Origin: Sporomusa silvacetica DSM 10669
GTDB taxonomy: Bacteria > Bacillota > Negativicutes > Sporomusales > Sporomusaceae
Assembly (NCBI RefSeq): GCF_002257705.1
Contig: NZ_LSLK01000032.1
Location: forward strand, 25,040 to 89,039
Direction: 5' to 3'
Length of the DNA stretch: 64,000 nt
Part shown: positions 26,048 to 34,558 of the stretch, piece by piece
How the letters are laid out: every line of letters starts with the position of its first letter
How positions within the stretch are numbered: the stretch's first letter is position 1
Notes under the pieces: model-generated
The model's database searches: none
The model's input: the letters and a program-made list of their open reading frames with translations, nothing else
What the model was told of the DNA's origin: nothing
Made by a program: the position numbers and the translations under genes

Positions 26048-27463
26048 ATGTCGATACAATTTTCAATCGTGGTTCTGTATATTTTTATGCTTTTTGTCAT
26101 TAGTCTTTACGCCAAACGCAAGGCCGCAGGCGGCAGTGTAAACTTTTTATTTGGCGGACGAAAGATGAATACGCTGTTAGTTGCCGCCAATGTTACCGGT
26201 TTGGCCGTAGGCGCTGCCTCAACCATTGGCGTTGCTGAAAATGCCTTCACAGCAGGTATTGCTGCCGGCTGGTATAATGGCGCCTGGTCAGCAGGTGCCC
26301 TGGTAATGGGTATACTCGCGGCAGGTAAATATCGTGAAATGAACTGCACTACTATTCCAGAATTATTTGAACGCTATTATGATAAAAAAGGCCGTGTCAT
26401 TAGTGTTATTGGTTTAATTACCATCCAATTAGTCATAACCTCCATGCAATACCTGGCTGGCGGAGCCATTTTATCTTCTCTGCTGCCAGAGATATTCTCT
26501 TTTACCGGCGGGATGATTACCAGCGCCGTTGTTTTCATTAGCATAACGTTGATCGGCGGCCTATGGTCTTCCGGTTTGTCAAATGTCGTCAGTGTTGTTT
26601 TAATTTATGTTGGTGTTATTACCGGAACCATCATGACAGTAAACCAGCAAGGTGGTTTACCCGCCATCGCGGCCAAATTACCGCCTGGCACCGATTGGTT
26701 TGGCCCGATCGGCGGTCTGGGACTAGCTACTATTGTTGCCTGGTTTGCTGTTATGATTACCCAGTCCATAACAGCGCAAGGCCCGGTACAAATTGCTTGT
26801 GGCGCTGCTAGTGCCAAAGCTTCAAAACACGGTTTTATTTGGGGCGCAGTCTTGATTTTTCCGATTGGTTTCCTTTGTGCCGTCATGGGTCTTGCCGCGA
26901 AAGTGGCGATGCCTAATGTTCAGGCAACCTTGGCAATGCCCAAGATTATTATGGGACTTGATCCCATAATTTCTGGTACCACCCTTGCTGCCTTATGGGC
27001 AGCTGATGTATCAACAGCCTGCACCCTGCTGCTTGGCGCGGGCACCTTGTTTTCCCAGGACATCTATAAACGCTTCATCAACTCTGATGTTACGGAAAGT
27101 AAATATGTCATAATTAATCGCGTAACCATTTTAGCCCTCGGAATTCTTACGCTATGGCTGGCCTTTAATGCAGTAGGAATTTTGAAAACCTTATTACTGG
27201 GCTTAAGCTTAACAACAGCCTTTACACTTGTATTTCTCTGCACCCTTTTTGCACCAGGCTTATGTCGCCGGAGTTCAGCATTCTATACAACACTTGCCGG
27301 CATCCTGGCTTTGCTTGCTTGGCAGTTCATCCCTGCAGTACGAATATTTGCTCAACCCATCTATTTAGAGTGGTCAGTCTGTTTGCTAACCTTTTTGATA
27401 GTGGCAATCGTTGATACGCGAAAAATTACTACAGATCAGCCTATCATTATTACGAACGAATAA
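26048..27463 (+). CDS. Sodium:solute symporter family transporter
   Basis: A 471-residue SSS-family membrane protein with about 12-13 hydrophobic segments. The early region has the family pattern GGRKMNTLLVAANVTGLAVG and VGAASTIGVAENAF; later parts include TAQGPVQIACGAASAKASKHG. The substrate is not evident; relatives carry organic acids, amino acids, pantothenate or choline-like compounds. The strand switches from comEA, with a 255-nt gap that holds its own leader. A HutP-family gene follows 13 nt later in the same likely operon, hinting at amino-acid-linked control (inference). Confidence 0.85.
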   Translation: MSIQFSIVVLYIFMLFVISLYAKRKAAGGSVNFLFGGRKMNTLLVAANVTGLAVGAASTIGVAENAFTAGIAAGWYNGAWSAGALVMGILAAGKYREMNCTTIPELFERYYDKKGRVISVIGLITIQLVITSMQYLAGGAILSSLLPEIFSFTGGMITSAVVFISITLIGGLWSSGLSNVVSVVLIYVGVITGTIMTVNQQGGLPAIAAKLPPGTDWFGPIGGLGLATIVAWFAVMITQSITAQGPVQIACGAASAKASKHGFIWGAVLIFPIGFLCAVMGLAAKVAMPNVQATLAMPKIIMGLDPIISGTTLAALWAADVSTACTLLLGAGTLFSQDIYKRFINSDVTESKYVIINRVTILALGILTLWLAFNAVGILKTLLLGLSLTTAFTLVFLCTLFAPGLCRRSSAFYTTLAGILALLAWQFIPAVRIFAQPIYLEWSVCLLTFLIVAIVDTRKITTDQPIIITNE

Positions 27464-27476
27464 CAGGAGGGCACTT

Positions 27477-27902
27477 ATGAATGATGATATAACTAGCATT
27501 GATGTCGGGCGAGCTGCCTTGCGCATGGCTATTAGTGACAGCAGGCAAGATGAACAAACTGTCCGCCAGTTGCTTGCAAAACAAAATATGCAGTCAGTAG
27601 CCATAGATTTTGGTGGCGAGTTTATTCCCTCAGTGAAAAAAATTATTGAACGGGCCGCTGTGGCTGCCCAGCGTCAAAATTTAGTACCCTCCAATCATAT
27701 CGGCGAAGGTGCTGTTGCCGGTGCTGTGCATGACGCCTTAGAGCAAATTGCCACTAAAGCAGTAGGCCTTAATGTGGGCGGCAAAATTGGTATCGCCCGT
27801 TATGGCGAACATCTTTGCGTAGCTGTTTATTTTGGAGTTGGCGTATTAAACCTTAATGAAGTTGCTGTAGGACTTTCACATCGTTCATTACCGTTAGAAT
27901 AG
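27477..27902 (+). CDS. HutP-family RNA-binding antiterminator-like regulator
   Basis: A 141-residue protein of the HutP family. It has the pattern GRAALRMAISDSRQDEQTV, then FGGEFIPSVKKIIERA, HIGEGAVAGAVHDA, and the C-terminal block NVGGKIGIARYGEHLCVAVY with LNEVAVGLSHRSLP. Bacillus HutP binds mRNA with L-histidine and Mg2+ to prevent termination in the hut operon. No hut genes are near, so the ligand and target here are unknown. RBS AGGAGG lies 6 nt before the ATG at 27477; the open frame upstream overlaps the symporter gene. The symporter transcript itself is a reasonable target (inference). Confidence 0.85.
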   Translation: MNDDITSIDVGRAALRMAISDSRQDEQTVRQLLAKQNMQSVAIDFGGEFIPSVKKIIERAAVAAQRQNLVPSNHIGEGAVAGAVHDALEQIATKAVGLNVGGKIGIARYGEHLCVAVYFGVGVLNLNEVAVGLSHRSLPLE

Positions 27903-28009
27903 CCGTAGTCTCACAGTTAAAATACATCCGATAATTCCCCATTATGTAGGAAAAACCGCTAACGCGGTCCTTTGTCTTAAGTTGAGTCAATGGAATACAA
28001 GGTGAGGGG

Positions 28010-28255
28010 GTTTACTTTTGGCATTGCCCCAAAAGTAACAAAAGGTCTAGGCCCTAAGCCTCCAAAAGCTGAAAAGCCGGGCAATATTCCTAAAATCCGT
28101 AAACTCGCTACGCTCAAACAGTACGGATTTTTTAACGGAATACCGCCCGGCTTTTCTCCTACGGAACGCTTTTTCCGGCAAAGGCCAGGGGGTACGGGAG
28201 TTACGGGGTTGCCGAAGTACCACCGGGGCACAATTTCTTTAAGGCAAGGACTATC
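28010..28255. repeat. Large palindromic dispersed repeat, group D (D1)
   Basis: A roughly 240-bp repeat whose right part (28111-28250) recurs, inverted, at 63781-63919. Its core is a long imperfect palindrome: 28072-28090 pairs with 28137-28155 (17 of 19 positions), with a second inner pair AAATCCGT/ACGGATTT. An 89-codon frame across it is an artefact of the repeat. The wider gap 27903-28548 holds no other gene; 28260-28440 is GC-richer repeat-like sequence with no recognisable protein. Confidence 0.75.
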
Positions 28256-28473
28256 TTAGGGGTTGCGTTAACAAGACAATACCACCGTCTCTTTGCTCAC
28301 TTTGCTCAAGCCGGGCGTAAACAGTACGGAGGCACTGACGGCCGTTATGCATAAGCGGAGGTTAAGCGCCAACGGCGAAGCGTTGTATGACGGTTGCCTG
28401 TGGCGAGTTTTATACTTAACACCCCTTGTTTTATAATGCCTCCGCGACTCTCAAAACTTATACTTTCTTATTC

Positions 28474-28509
28474 TATAAAAAATGGCACTCCAACCTTGGA
28501 ATGCCATTT
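28474..28509 (-). terminator. Terminator of the acetyltransferase gene
   Basis: AAATGGCATTCCAA and TTGGAGTGCCATTT (minus strand, 28480-28509) form a 14-bp stem with one G-T pair and a 2-nt loop, followed by TTTTATAG. It lies about 40 nt after the acetyltransferase stop. Confidence 0.85.
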
Positions 28510-28548
28510 GCCGCTAATATAAGCATATAAAAAATAATGGCGGAAAAG

Positions 28549-29070
28549 CTATTTGGAACATCCGTATAAAAGATGAGGCATCTGTTTACCTCTATACAAA
28601 CGGTTAAACTGCTTAATAACGGACATGCCGAGTTTCTCGGCTACATTTCTGGAACTGAAGTTTTCAGGTCTGATCTGAGCAGTTAATTCAGAAATTTTTA
28701 AGGTGCGAAAAGCATAGTTTTTGCAAGCATTTGCACTCTCAAACGCTAAGCCCTGATGCCAGAATGCTTTGTTGAATATATAGCCAATACCAACATGATC
28801 TTCAGTATCTGCGCTTTCTGCAATTATTCCACAGACGCCAACCAATTGTTCACTACTCTTTTCAATCACAGCCCAATAACTATAACCATCTCTAGCATAT
28901 CTCATAAGGTTTTCATTGATCCAATCGGTGACTTCCTGATCGGAAAAGGCATGCTCCCAAGCATACATGACTTCAATGTCTTGTAAAATTTTGGATATGC
29001 ATTGATAATCATCAAGACAAAGTTTCCTAAAAATTAATCTAGGTGTTTCAAGGACAATATTCTGCTCCAT
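28549..29070 (-). CDS. GNAT family N-acetyltransferase (RimJ/RimL-like)
   Basis: A 173-residue GNAT protein. It starts with the typical LETPRLIFRKLCLDDYQCI and shows VGVCGIIAESADTEDHVGIGYIFNKAFWHQGLAFES, with the acetyl-CoA loop in a divergent form. RNVAEKLGMSVIKQFN lies near the end. Such proteins acetylate ribosomal protein N-termini, antibiotics or small amines; the substrate cannot be told. It is monocistronic, at the edge of a decayed region. Its terminator is clear, so it looks intact. Confidence 0.85.
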   Translation of the reverse strand: MEQNIVLETPRLIFRKLCLDDYQCISKILQDIEVMYAWEHAFSDQEVTDWINENLMRYARDGYSYWAVIEKSSEQLVGVCGIIAESADTEDHVGIGYIFNKAFWHQGLAFESANACKNYAFRTLKISELTAQIRPENFSSRNVAEKLGMSVIKQFNRLYRGKQMPHLLYGCSK

Positions 29071-29149
29071 AATTCCAGGCTCCTCAAGGTAAATAATTGC
29101 AATTATACCATATTATACAGATCTCATTTGCAGTACACTTACACTTAGT

Positions 29150-29503
29150 TTACTCCATATTTTTCATCTCCAAACAAGCAACTTGGTATCCTGCAGCATA
29201 TTCCAGCAAAGTTACCGGTTTTTCCAAACAATGTTTCTTAGCCAGCGGGCACCTTGAGTAATACAAGCAACCTGCTGAAATCCCTGCTGCATGCTTTTGT
29301 TCTAATAAGAAAGTAGACACAACCGAAATACCAAGGGCGGCTATCGAACCATATATTGCGTCAGCCGTAGCCGCACCTAAACCCGCCATGAAGCCATTTC
29401 CCATCCCATTAGCGAGTGTGCGTCGAATACAAAGCATTCCTATGGGGCCTATGGGAGCAGCAATAGAAAAACCTAGAATGATACCTTTAATCAAAAATAA
29501 CAT
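29150..29503 (-). pseudogene. Chimeric remnant: LysE-type exporter N-terminus joined to an oligopeptide ABC ATPase C-terminus
   Basis: Residues 1-68 match the start of a LysE/RhtB amino-acid exporter (GFSIAAPIGPIGMLCIRRTL, then ATADAIYGSIAALGI). From about residue 70 the frame reads SAGCLYYSRCPLAKKHC and ends GYQVACLEMKNME. This is the Cys-containing tail typical of OppD/DppD-type transport ATPases (SGCxxxxRCPxA...C...GHxVAC). LysE proteins are about 200 residues and the ATPases about 320, so both parents are truncated. The simplest reading is a deletion that fused two neighbours near 29293. Confidence 0.75.
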
Positions 29504-29507
29504 TTTT

Positions 29508-29664
29508 CTATCTCTTTTCTAAGTTTAATGGTAGTATTGGAGTTTCTTTTACTGTTGAAAGAATTACCATAGTCCTTGTTTTTATACCTGGATAAGATTT
29601 GATCTCTTTACTGATAAGTCTTTCTAAATCTCGTGTATTAGCACAACGGATCTTAAGAACATAA
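29508..29664 (-). pseudogene. Lrp/AsnC-family regulator, C-terminal remnant
   Basis: Translation of the minus strand gives YVLKIRCANTRDLERLISK, then YPGIKTRTMVILSTVKETPI and a TAG stop at 29508-29510. This matches the end of the AsnC ligand-binding domain (pGVxrTxTxIVLsTxKe). An in-frame TAA lies just upstream and no DNA-binding domain is found, so it is a fragment. It ends 4 nt before the lysE remnant; lrp-type regulators often sit next to the lysE exporter they control. Confidence 0.75.
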
Positions 29665-29719
29665 ATTTAAGGTCTGTATTGTCTCTTTAAAAACTTTCTG
29701 CACTAAAAACGGAATTCAA

Positions 29720-30592
29720 TTAAACTTTAGGAAAGATCTCAACAAAATGCCGGGCGGCAGCAGATAGATAGCGGTTTCGCATCCAAATGACCGCAGCAGA
29801 CATTGTTCTAAGCGGCGGTTCAATAATTTCTTTAAAACTCAGCTTATTACTAGGAATAAAATTTGTTGCAGATTTTGGTACGATTGCTATACCTAATCCT
29901 GCAGCAGCCCAGGCCAGCATTGATCTTACATCATTATGTCGGCAAAGAATCATCGGTTCCAAACCAACTTCTCGATAGTAGTTTAAAAGAGCTTCATGTC
30001 TATAGCATATTATTAATGGCTTATCAGCAAGTTCGACCAGTCGCACAGAACCGGTTGTCACAGCATAAGCCGCTTCAGGATTAAAAGCAGCTACAATTGG
30101 TTCATCCGGTAAAGCTACTGATTGATAGGTTTCCAAATCAGCAGGAATTCGCGTAATCCCAATTTCCACTACTCCACTATGTAGCAGTTCCTCAATCTTT
30201 TTTGAGTCACCTTCCCATACCTGAAAACTGACTCCTGGATATTGCTCATGAAAGGTATTAATTTTCTTTGGCAAAAAGGTAGCATCCCAAGAGGTCGTGA
30301 TGCCAATCGGTAGTGTTCCTTGCGATCCTTCTTCAATATCCTTTAACTCTTTTACAGTCTTATTAGACAACTCCATCATTTGCTCTGCCCGTATACGTAA
30401 TGCCTGCCCAGCAGCTGTAAGCTTAATCTTACGGCTACCAGACCTTTCTATCAGTCTGACTCCCAGTTCATCTTCAAGCAGTTTAAGCTGTTGACTAAGC
30501 GGAGGTTGCGCAATATATAATCTCTTAGCAGCTTTTGTTATTTGCCCTTCTTCCGCAATCGCCAAAAAATATTGAAGTTTTCTCATATCCAT
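29720..30592 (-). CDS. LysR-family transcriptional regulator
   Basis: A 290-residue LysR regulator. The N-terminal winged helix is MRKLQYFLAIAEEGQITKAA followed by AQPPLSQQLKLLEDELGVRL. The substrate-binding domain covers the rest. ATG at 30592 is chosen (AAGGAG 11 nt upstream); a longer in-frame start at 30619 lacks an RBS. It is transcribed divergently from the MFS transporter gene, the usual layout for a LysR regulator and its target. As that target is now broken, its present role is unclear. Confidence 0.9.
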   Translation of the reverse strand: MDMRKLQYFLAIAEEGQITKAAKRLYIAQPPLSQQLKLLEDELGVRLIERSGSRKIKLTAAGQALRIRAEQMMELSNKTVKELKDIEEGSQGTLPIGITTSWDATFLPKKINTFHEQYPGVSFQVWEGDSKKIEELLHSGVVEIGITRIPADLETYQSVALPDEPIVAAFNPEAAYAVTTGSVRLVELADKPLIICYRHEALLNYYREVGLEPMILCRHNDVRSMLAWAAAGLGIAIVPKSATNFIPSNKLSFKEIIEPPLRTMSAAVIWMRNRYLSAAARHFVEIFPKV

Positions 30593-30740
30593 ACAGCCAC
30601 TATCTCCTTGTAATTTCATACTTATTTCCCTATGAAAATACGACTTTTAAAATATTATACATATGAATTTCCCCTTGCTATAATTATACACAAAATGAGA
30701 TGTATCACAATAGAACTAGGGGAAATGGAGATGACTATCC

Positions 30741-31558
30741 ATGGAGAGTACGAAAACTTTAGCTCAGGATAAATTATGGACAACACCCTTTACACTTATC
30801 ACTGTAGTAAATTTTCTTACCTACATTGGCAACTTTATGCTGCTGTCAACCTTGCCTCTGCTGATCCTTCATATAGGCGGAAGCAAATTGATGGCGGGGC
30901 TGATAACCGGTATTTATTCTTTGACTGGTTTTATATCGCGCTTACAGATAGGCACTTTACTAGATCGTAAAGGTAGAGCGTCGATTTTACTTGCCGGTTT
31001 AGGTTTGCTGTTACTAATAATAGCTGCCTACAATCTAACAGCTTATTCGGTTATCCTATTGCTAGTACTGCGGGCAATACACGGAGTTGGTTGGAGTGCC
31101 GTAACTACATCAACAAGCACTATTGCTTCTGATTTAATTCCAGAAACTCGTCGGAGTGAAGGTATGGGCCTTTTTGGAATTTCAATATCGGTAGCAATGG
31201 TTGTTGGACCAGGGTTAGGCTTATATATTATGGAACATTATAGCTATACCATACTTTTCATTCTTTCGGCTTGTTTCATAATCCTGGCGCTAATCACTGG
31301 TTTTTTGGCAAAGAACTACAGTCAAAATTATCAAAATACCCAATCAGCTAGTAACAAATCGATGTCTGCTACATCACAACAAAACAAAAAAATAGCGCTT
31401 ATAGAAAAGCGTGCTTTAGGTCCGTCATTTTTATTTTTCATTATTGTTACAACTTATTCTACTATCATGATTTTCTTGCCTCCATATGCAAGTGATAGAG
31501 TTCCTCGGCTATGTTAATTGTTATAGCTGTCATCTGGTATTTAGCAACTACCAAGTAA
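30741..31558 (+). pseudogene. MFS transporter with internal deletion
   Basis: The first 250 residues are a normal MFS transporter, six or seven membrane segments with the loop motif GTLLDRKGRAS and the later HGVGWSAVTTSTSTIASDLIP. After FLPPYASDR the frame stops at 31517. In another frame, 31508-31558 reads AMLIVIAVIWYLATTK and stops, which is the last membrane helix of such a protein. About 130 residues between these points are missing. The gene is therefore a deletion derivative, very likely non-functional. Confidence 0.8.
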
Positions 31559-31637
31559 CTAAATTTATAATCCTTACGCTAATTTCCCACCGCTACTATA
31601 CATATATTATCGAACTTACCTTTAAGCCCTCCCTGGT

Positions 31638-31668
31638 CTATTTGGCAACGAACTGCGCTGCCAAATAG
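31638..31668. repeat. Inverted repeat hairpin
   Basis: CTATTTGGCA (31638-31647) pairs perfectly with TGCCAAATAG (31659-31668) around an 11-nt loop. No T-run follows on either strand, so it is not a canonical terminator. It lies between the broken MFS gene and a group B repeat and may be part of a mobile fragment. Confidence 0.6.
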
Positions 31669-31686
31669 TGAGAGATGCATTATTTT

Positions 31687-31789
31687 GGATACGAGTCAAG
31701 ACTCCCGCTTCTATAGGCGACGTTCATTAGGTGGAGTAGACTCTCCACCTGAACCCCCGATGTTTTCGCTTTGCTGAAACGAGTTCACT
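31687..31789. repeat. Dispersed structured repeat, group B, long copy (B2)
   Basis: It shares both ends with the copy at 38-104 (GGATACGAGTCAAGACTC and GAAACGAGTTCACT). Its interior carries AAGACTCCCGCTTCTA, also found in group A. It folds GTTCATTAGGTGGAG with CTCTCCACCTGAAC, and GTTTTC with GAAAC. Its terminal GTTCAC supplies the TGA stop of the RNase H gene on the minus strand. Confidence 0.8.
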
Positions 31790-32396
31790 GTCTTCTTAGT
31801 GCCTCTCCTGCAAGCTTGTCTGCTAATTCATTACCAGCAATACCAGAATGTCCGGCGACCTTATTAAACCTTACCCAACTTAGATAAGGGCGAATAAATA
31901 CAGAATAGGCTTCTGTAATCTTATTATTGGTTTTCCATTTACCTGTAGCCCATTCAGATATACCTATGTAATCATGGTGAATTGTGATTGAGGCAATCTC
32001 CTGCGTTTCAGCCCATTTTATTGCTTCAATAGTAGCTTCTAGCTCGCCAGCAATATTATGGATAGCGACTGCTTCTGCGTTCTGACCTACTCCACTGGCT
32101 GTATGGATTACCTGCGAGCCATTGTACACAGCAAACCCCCAACTATAGCGCTTGTTGTGATAGCTGCCATCAACATATATATCATAGTACTCCCCTGCCG
32201 GTCTTTCATTTTGATTACTGTCTAGCGGTGTACCTGGAGCATTGCCACTGATATAGTCTTGAGCTTCCGCTTCAGTAGGGAAGCTCTTAAACAATGCTCC
32301 AGAGTATCCGGTCACTTGTTTTTGGCACTCTGCCCATGTTTTATATACCCCAGGTTGTTTGCCCACTTTTACAGCATAAAATTTCTTTGGTGCCAT
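31785..32396 (-). CDS. Viroplasmin-domain ribonuclease H
   Basis: A 203-residue type 1 RNase H. Residues 5-50 form the caulimovirus VI/viroplasmin N-terminal domain (FYAVKVGKQPGVYKTWAECQ, then FKSFPTEAEAQDYI), which binds RNA-DNA hybrids. The catalytic domain shows IYVDGSYHNKRYSWGFAVY (first Asp), GELEATIEAIKWA (Glu), IHHDYIGISEW (Asp) and the C-terminal VAGHSGIAGNELADKLA. It removes RNA from hybrids during replication. The TGA stop lies within a group B repeat. Confidence 0.93.
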   Translation of the reverse strand: MAPKKFYAVKVGKQPGVYKTWAECQKQVTGYSGALFKSFPTEAEAQDYISGNAPGTPLDSNQNERPAGEYYDIYVDGSYHNKRYSWGFAVYNGSQVIHTASGVGQNAEAVAIHNIAGELEATIEAIKWAETQEIASITIHHDYIGISEWATGKWKTNNKITEAYSVFIRPYLSWVRFNKVAGHSGIAGNELADKLAGEALRRQ

Positions 32397-32477
32397 AGTT
32401 CCTCCTTGTTTTTAGCCATATAACCTACTGCTATGTTATCATGTTATATCAGTAAATTCATTACGAATTTTTCAAAT

Positions 32478-33491
32478 TTAAAAGCAAATATCAAGTTTAT
32501 CAAGAACATGTTCAATTTTATTGAACATTGTAGCTTGTTCTGAGCCGGCAAATAGTAGCCCGACAGCATAATTATCATTTGTTAGAACCAACGAGCCGCT
32601 ATCACCAGGCATACTCATGGGACCGGCTAATATCTGGTCGGTAAATATGCCATATTTTTGATTACTCATACCGACCTTTACAGTTAAATTTATTGCTACT
32701 ACTAGGCCGGAAGTTACCCCGGTCGTCCGTCCACTTTTTTTTATAGGCATGCCTAAGGTTGCTTCTTTTACGCCAGCTACCAAACCAATTTCTAATATCT
32801 CTGCACAAATATCTTTTGGATTTACTGGCACTGCGACGGCACAGTCTACAAAATTAAGTTTTTCGCTTTCCCGCAATACCCGAACTTGATATTTTGGCTG
32901 AAAAAGATGAATGCATTTATTAAGCACCATTTCAAAGGTCTGAGCAATTTTACAGCGTGGAAAAGCCATTTCATTATGCAATGGCACAAATCTCGCTAGA
33001 TGTGCAATCGTGCTGGTCTCTAAGTTACCTCCATCATATATCCCCGGTTGAATAATAGGATCGCCAATACTAGCGCGAGCGTCGCTGCCGTTAGTTATAT
33101 TTGCTAATACATGATTGTTAGATAATAGCAGGAGTTCTCCTGTGTTTTTATCTTTAACAACGGCCCCGAAAGTTCCAGCTGAAATCTTATAATGTCCAAG
33201 ACTCATTCCCGGTTGAGCTGGACGATTAAAATCTAATCTTTCTTTTTGTAGCCTAATATCTCCAACTTCTATTATGTCAGTTGCTATGTTATCTATTGTT
33301 TTTGGTACTACCGCGCTACGCTGTAACTCTGATATGCGATACTTTTTTTTGACAAGTATTGTTAACGTTTCTTTTCCCGTATTTTCACCGCGAACATATT
33401 TATGACCTTGCCCAACCCCAACTATATTATTGTCAAGATTATCCCTTTTTAATAGTTCATGAAAGATTCCAGGTATATCCACTATATTCAT
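32478..33491 (-). CDS. Trypsin-like serine protease domain protein
   Basis: A 337-residue protein with a trypsin-like fold and no signal peptide. Catalytic candidates are LLSNNHVLAN (His, about residue 127), NFVDCAVAVP (Asp, about 213) and PGDSGSLVLTNDNYAVGLLF (Ser, about 295). GTFGAVVKDKNTGE is a typical first strand. The N-terminal 100 residues are a separate region with GVGQGHKYVRGENTGKETL. Similar proteins in Firmicutes lack a known substrate. It lies just downstream of the patatin-like gene on the same strand. Confidence 0.8.
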   Translation of the reverse strand: MNIVDIPGIFHELLKRDNLDNNIVGVGQGHKYVRGENTGKETLTILVKKKYRISELQRSAVVPKTIDNIATDIIEVGDIRLQKERLDFNRPAQPGMSLGHYKISAGTFGAVVKDKNTGELLLLSNNHVLANITNGSDARASIGDPIIQPGIYDGGNLETSTIAHLARFVPLHNEMAFPRCKIAQTFEMVLNKCIHLFQPKYQVRVLRESEKLNFVDCAVAVPVNPKDICAEILEIGLVAGVKEATLGMPIKKSGRTTGVTSGLVVAINLTVKVGMSNQKYGIFTDQILAGPMSMPGDSGSLVLTNDNYAVGLLFAGSEQATMFNKIEHVLDKLDICF

Positions 33492-33531
33492 TTCTTCTCC
33501 CCCTTCGGTGCTTCCCTACAGTAAGAGCAGA

Positions 33532-34449
33532 TTATAGTAATTGATTAATTTCATTAAGTTTTTCAAATGCTGCTTGATAACCGCGTTTTATAAATTCGTT
33601 AGCCTGTTTAAAATCTTTATGATTTAAATCAGCGACTTGTGGTCTAATAATTATATCTGCATACTGTTCAGATTTCATTAAAGTAACTTCTCTGCCCATG
33701 ATCTCAATACATTGCATCAGTATTTCGCCAACAGAGTCGATTTCATAGTTGGGTTGACCAGTATAGCCTAAATCAACAGCAATAATTTTTTCAGCCCCCA
33801 TATGGTTTAATATATCTGTAGGCAAATTATTTTTAACTGCACCATCCACCAATGTCATCCCTCGATACTTTTTTGGGAAAAATACTCCAGGTATAGAGAT
33901 ACTGGCTCTAACAGCCTCATAAAGTAGCGCATTATGATAATATCGTGCATTAAGAATACTTCGCGTGCATGGCAATGGAGATGTGAAAAACACGGTATCT
34001 GCTGAATTCAAGTCAACGGCAGTTATCGCTACTGGTATTTTCGTATCGCGAACAGTCCTTTGCTGCCATAATTTTCTCAGAATGGCTTCAATCTTTTCCC
34101 CTTTAAGTAGTCCTGTAGGTAGTACAGACCAAAAACGGAATTTACCACTTAGCATCCATTTAAATCCATGTTTAAATAAATCTGAGGTAGTTACTTTTAA
34201 GTCTATTAAATCCGGAATATGGATATTTTGAATGATCGACTGCATTTGCTGTGGTGAATAACCGCACGCATACATGGCTGCTACTATTGCTCCAGCACTG
34301 GTTCCTGATATATAGTCAATTGGAATGTTATAATCAACGAAAGCTTTAAGCACCCCAATATGTGATGTTCCTTTTAGTCCTCCACCGCTTAAGGCAACTC
34401 CTACTTTGGGATGAGAGCCACGCGAATGATTATTAATGGTAACTATCAT
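33532..34449 (-). CDS. Patatin-like phospholipase (RssA-type)
   Basis: A 305-residue patatin-family lipid acyl hydrolase. The oxyanion loop is VALSGGGLKGTSHIGVLKAF, the nucleophile elbow GTSAGAIVA and the catalytic Asp in LVDGAVKNNLPTDIL, so both members of the Ser-Asp dyad are present. There is no signal peptide, suggesting cytoplasmic action on membrane lipids. ATG at 34449 has GCGAGGTGA 6-8 nt upstream; the open frame extends further but runs through a terminator hairpin. It is followed by the trypsin-like gene after 40 nt. Confidence 0.9.
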   Translation of the reverse strand: MIVTINNHSRGSHPKVGVALSGGGLKGTSHIGVLKAFVDYNIPIDYISGTSAGAIVAAMYACGYSPQQMQSIIQNIHIPDLIDLKVTTSDLFKHGFKWMLSGKFRFWSVLPTGLLKGEKIEAILRKLWQQRTVRDTKIPVAITAVDLNSADTVFFTSPLPCTRSILNARYYHNALLYEAVRASISIPGVFFPKKYRGMTLVDGAVKNNLPTDILNHMGAEKIIAVDLGYTGQPNYEIDSVGEILMQCIEIMGREVTLMKSEQYADIIIRPQVADLNHKDFKQANEFIKRGYQAAFEKLNEINQLL

Positions 34450-34520
34450 GTCATTCACCTCGCCATTCCCTCTTCGTATTATGTTATGAAAGAACAGCGA
34501 ACTATGATATAAATTAGCGC

Positions 34521-34555
34521 AAAAAAAAACAGAGACTTTATGCAGATCTCTGTTT
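34521..34555 (-). terminator. Terminator of the methyltransferase gene
   Basis: AAACAGAGA (34527-34535) pairs with TCTCTGTTT (34547-34555). On the minus strand it is followed by a run of nine T. It lies 3 nt past the methyltransferase stop and upstream of the patatin start. Confidence 0.9.
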
Positions 34556-34558
34556 AGA

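Noticed and set aside
27990..28259. 89-codon ORF rich in Pro, Gly and Lys
   Set aside because: It lies wholly in a dispersed palindromic repeat and has no RBS.
28260..28440. Possible gene in the GC-richer stretch
   Set aside because: Translations in all frames gave no recognisable protein and no start with an RBS; it looks like repeat-derived sequence.
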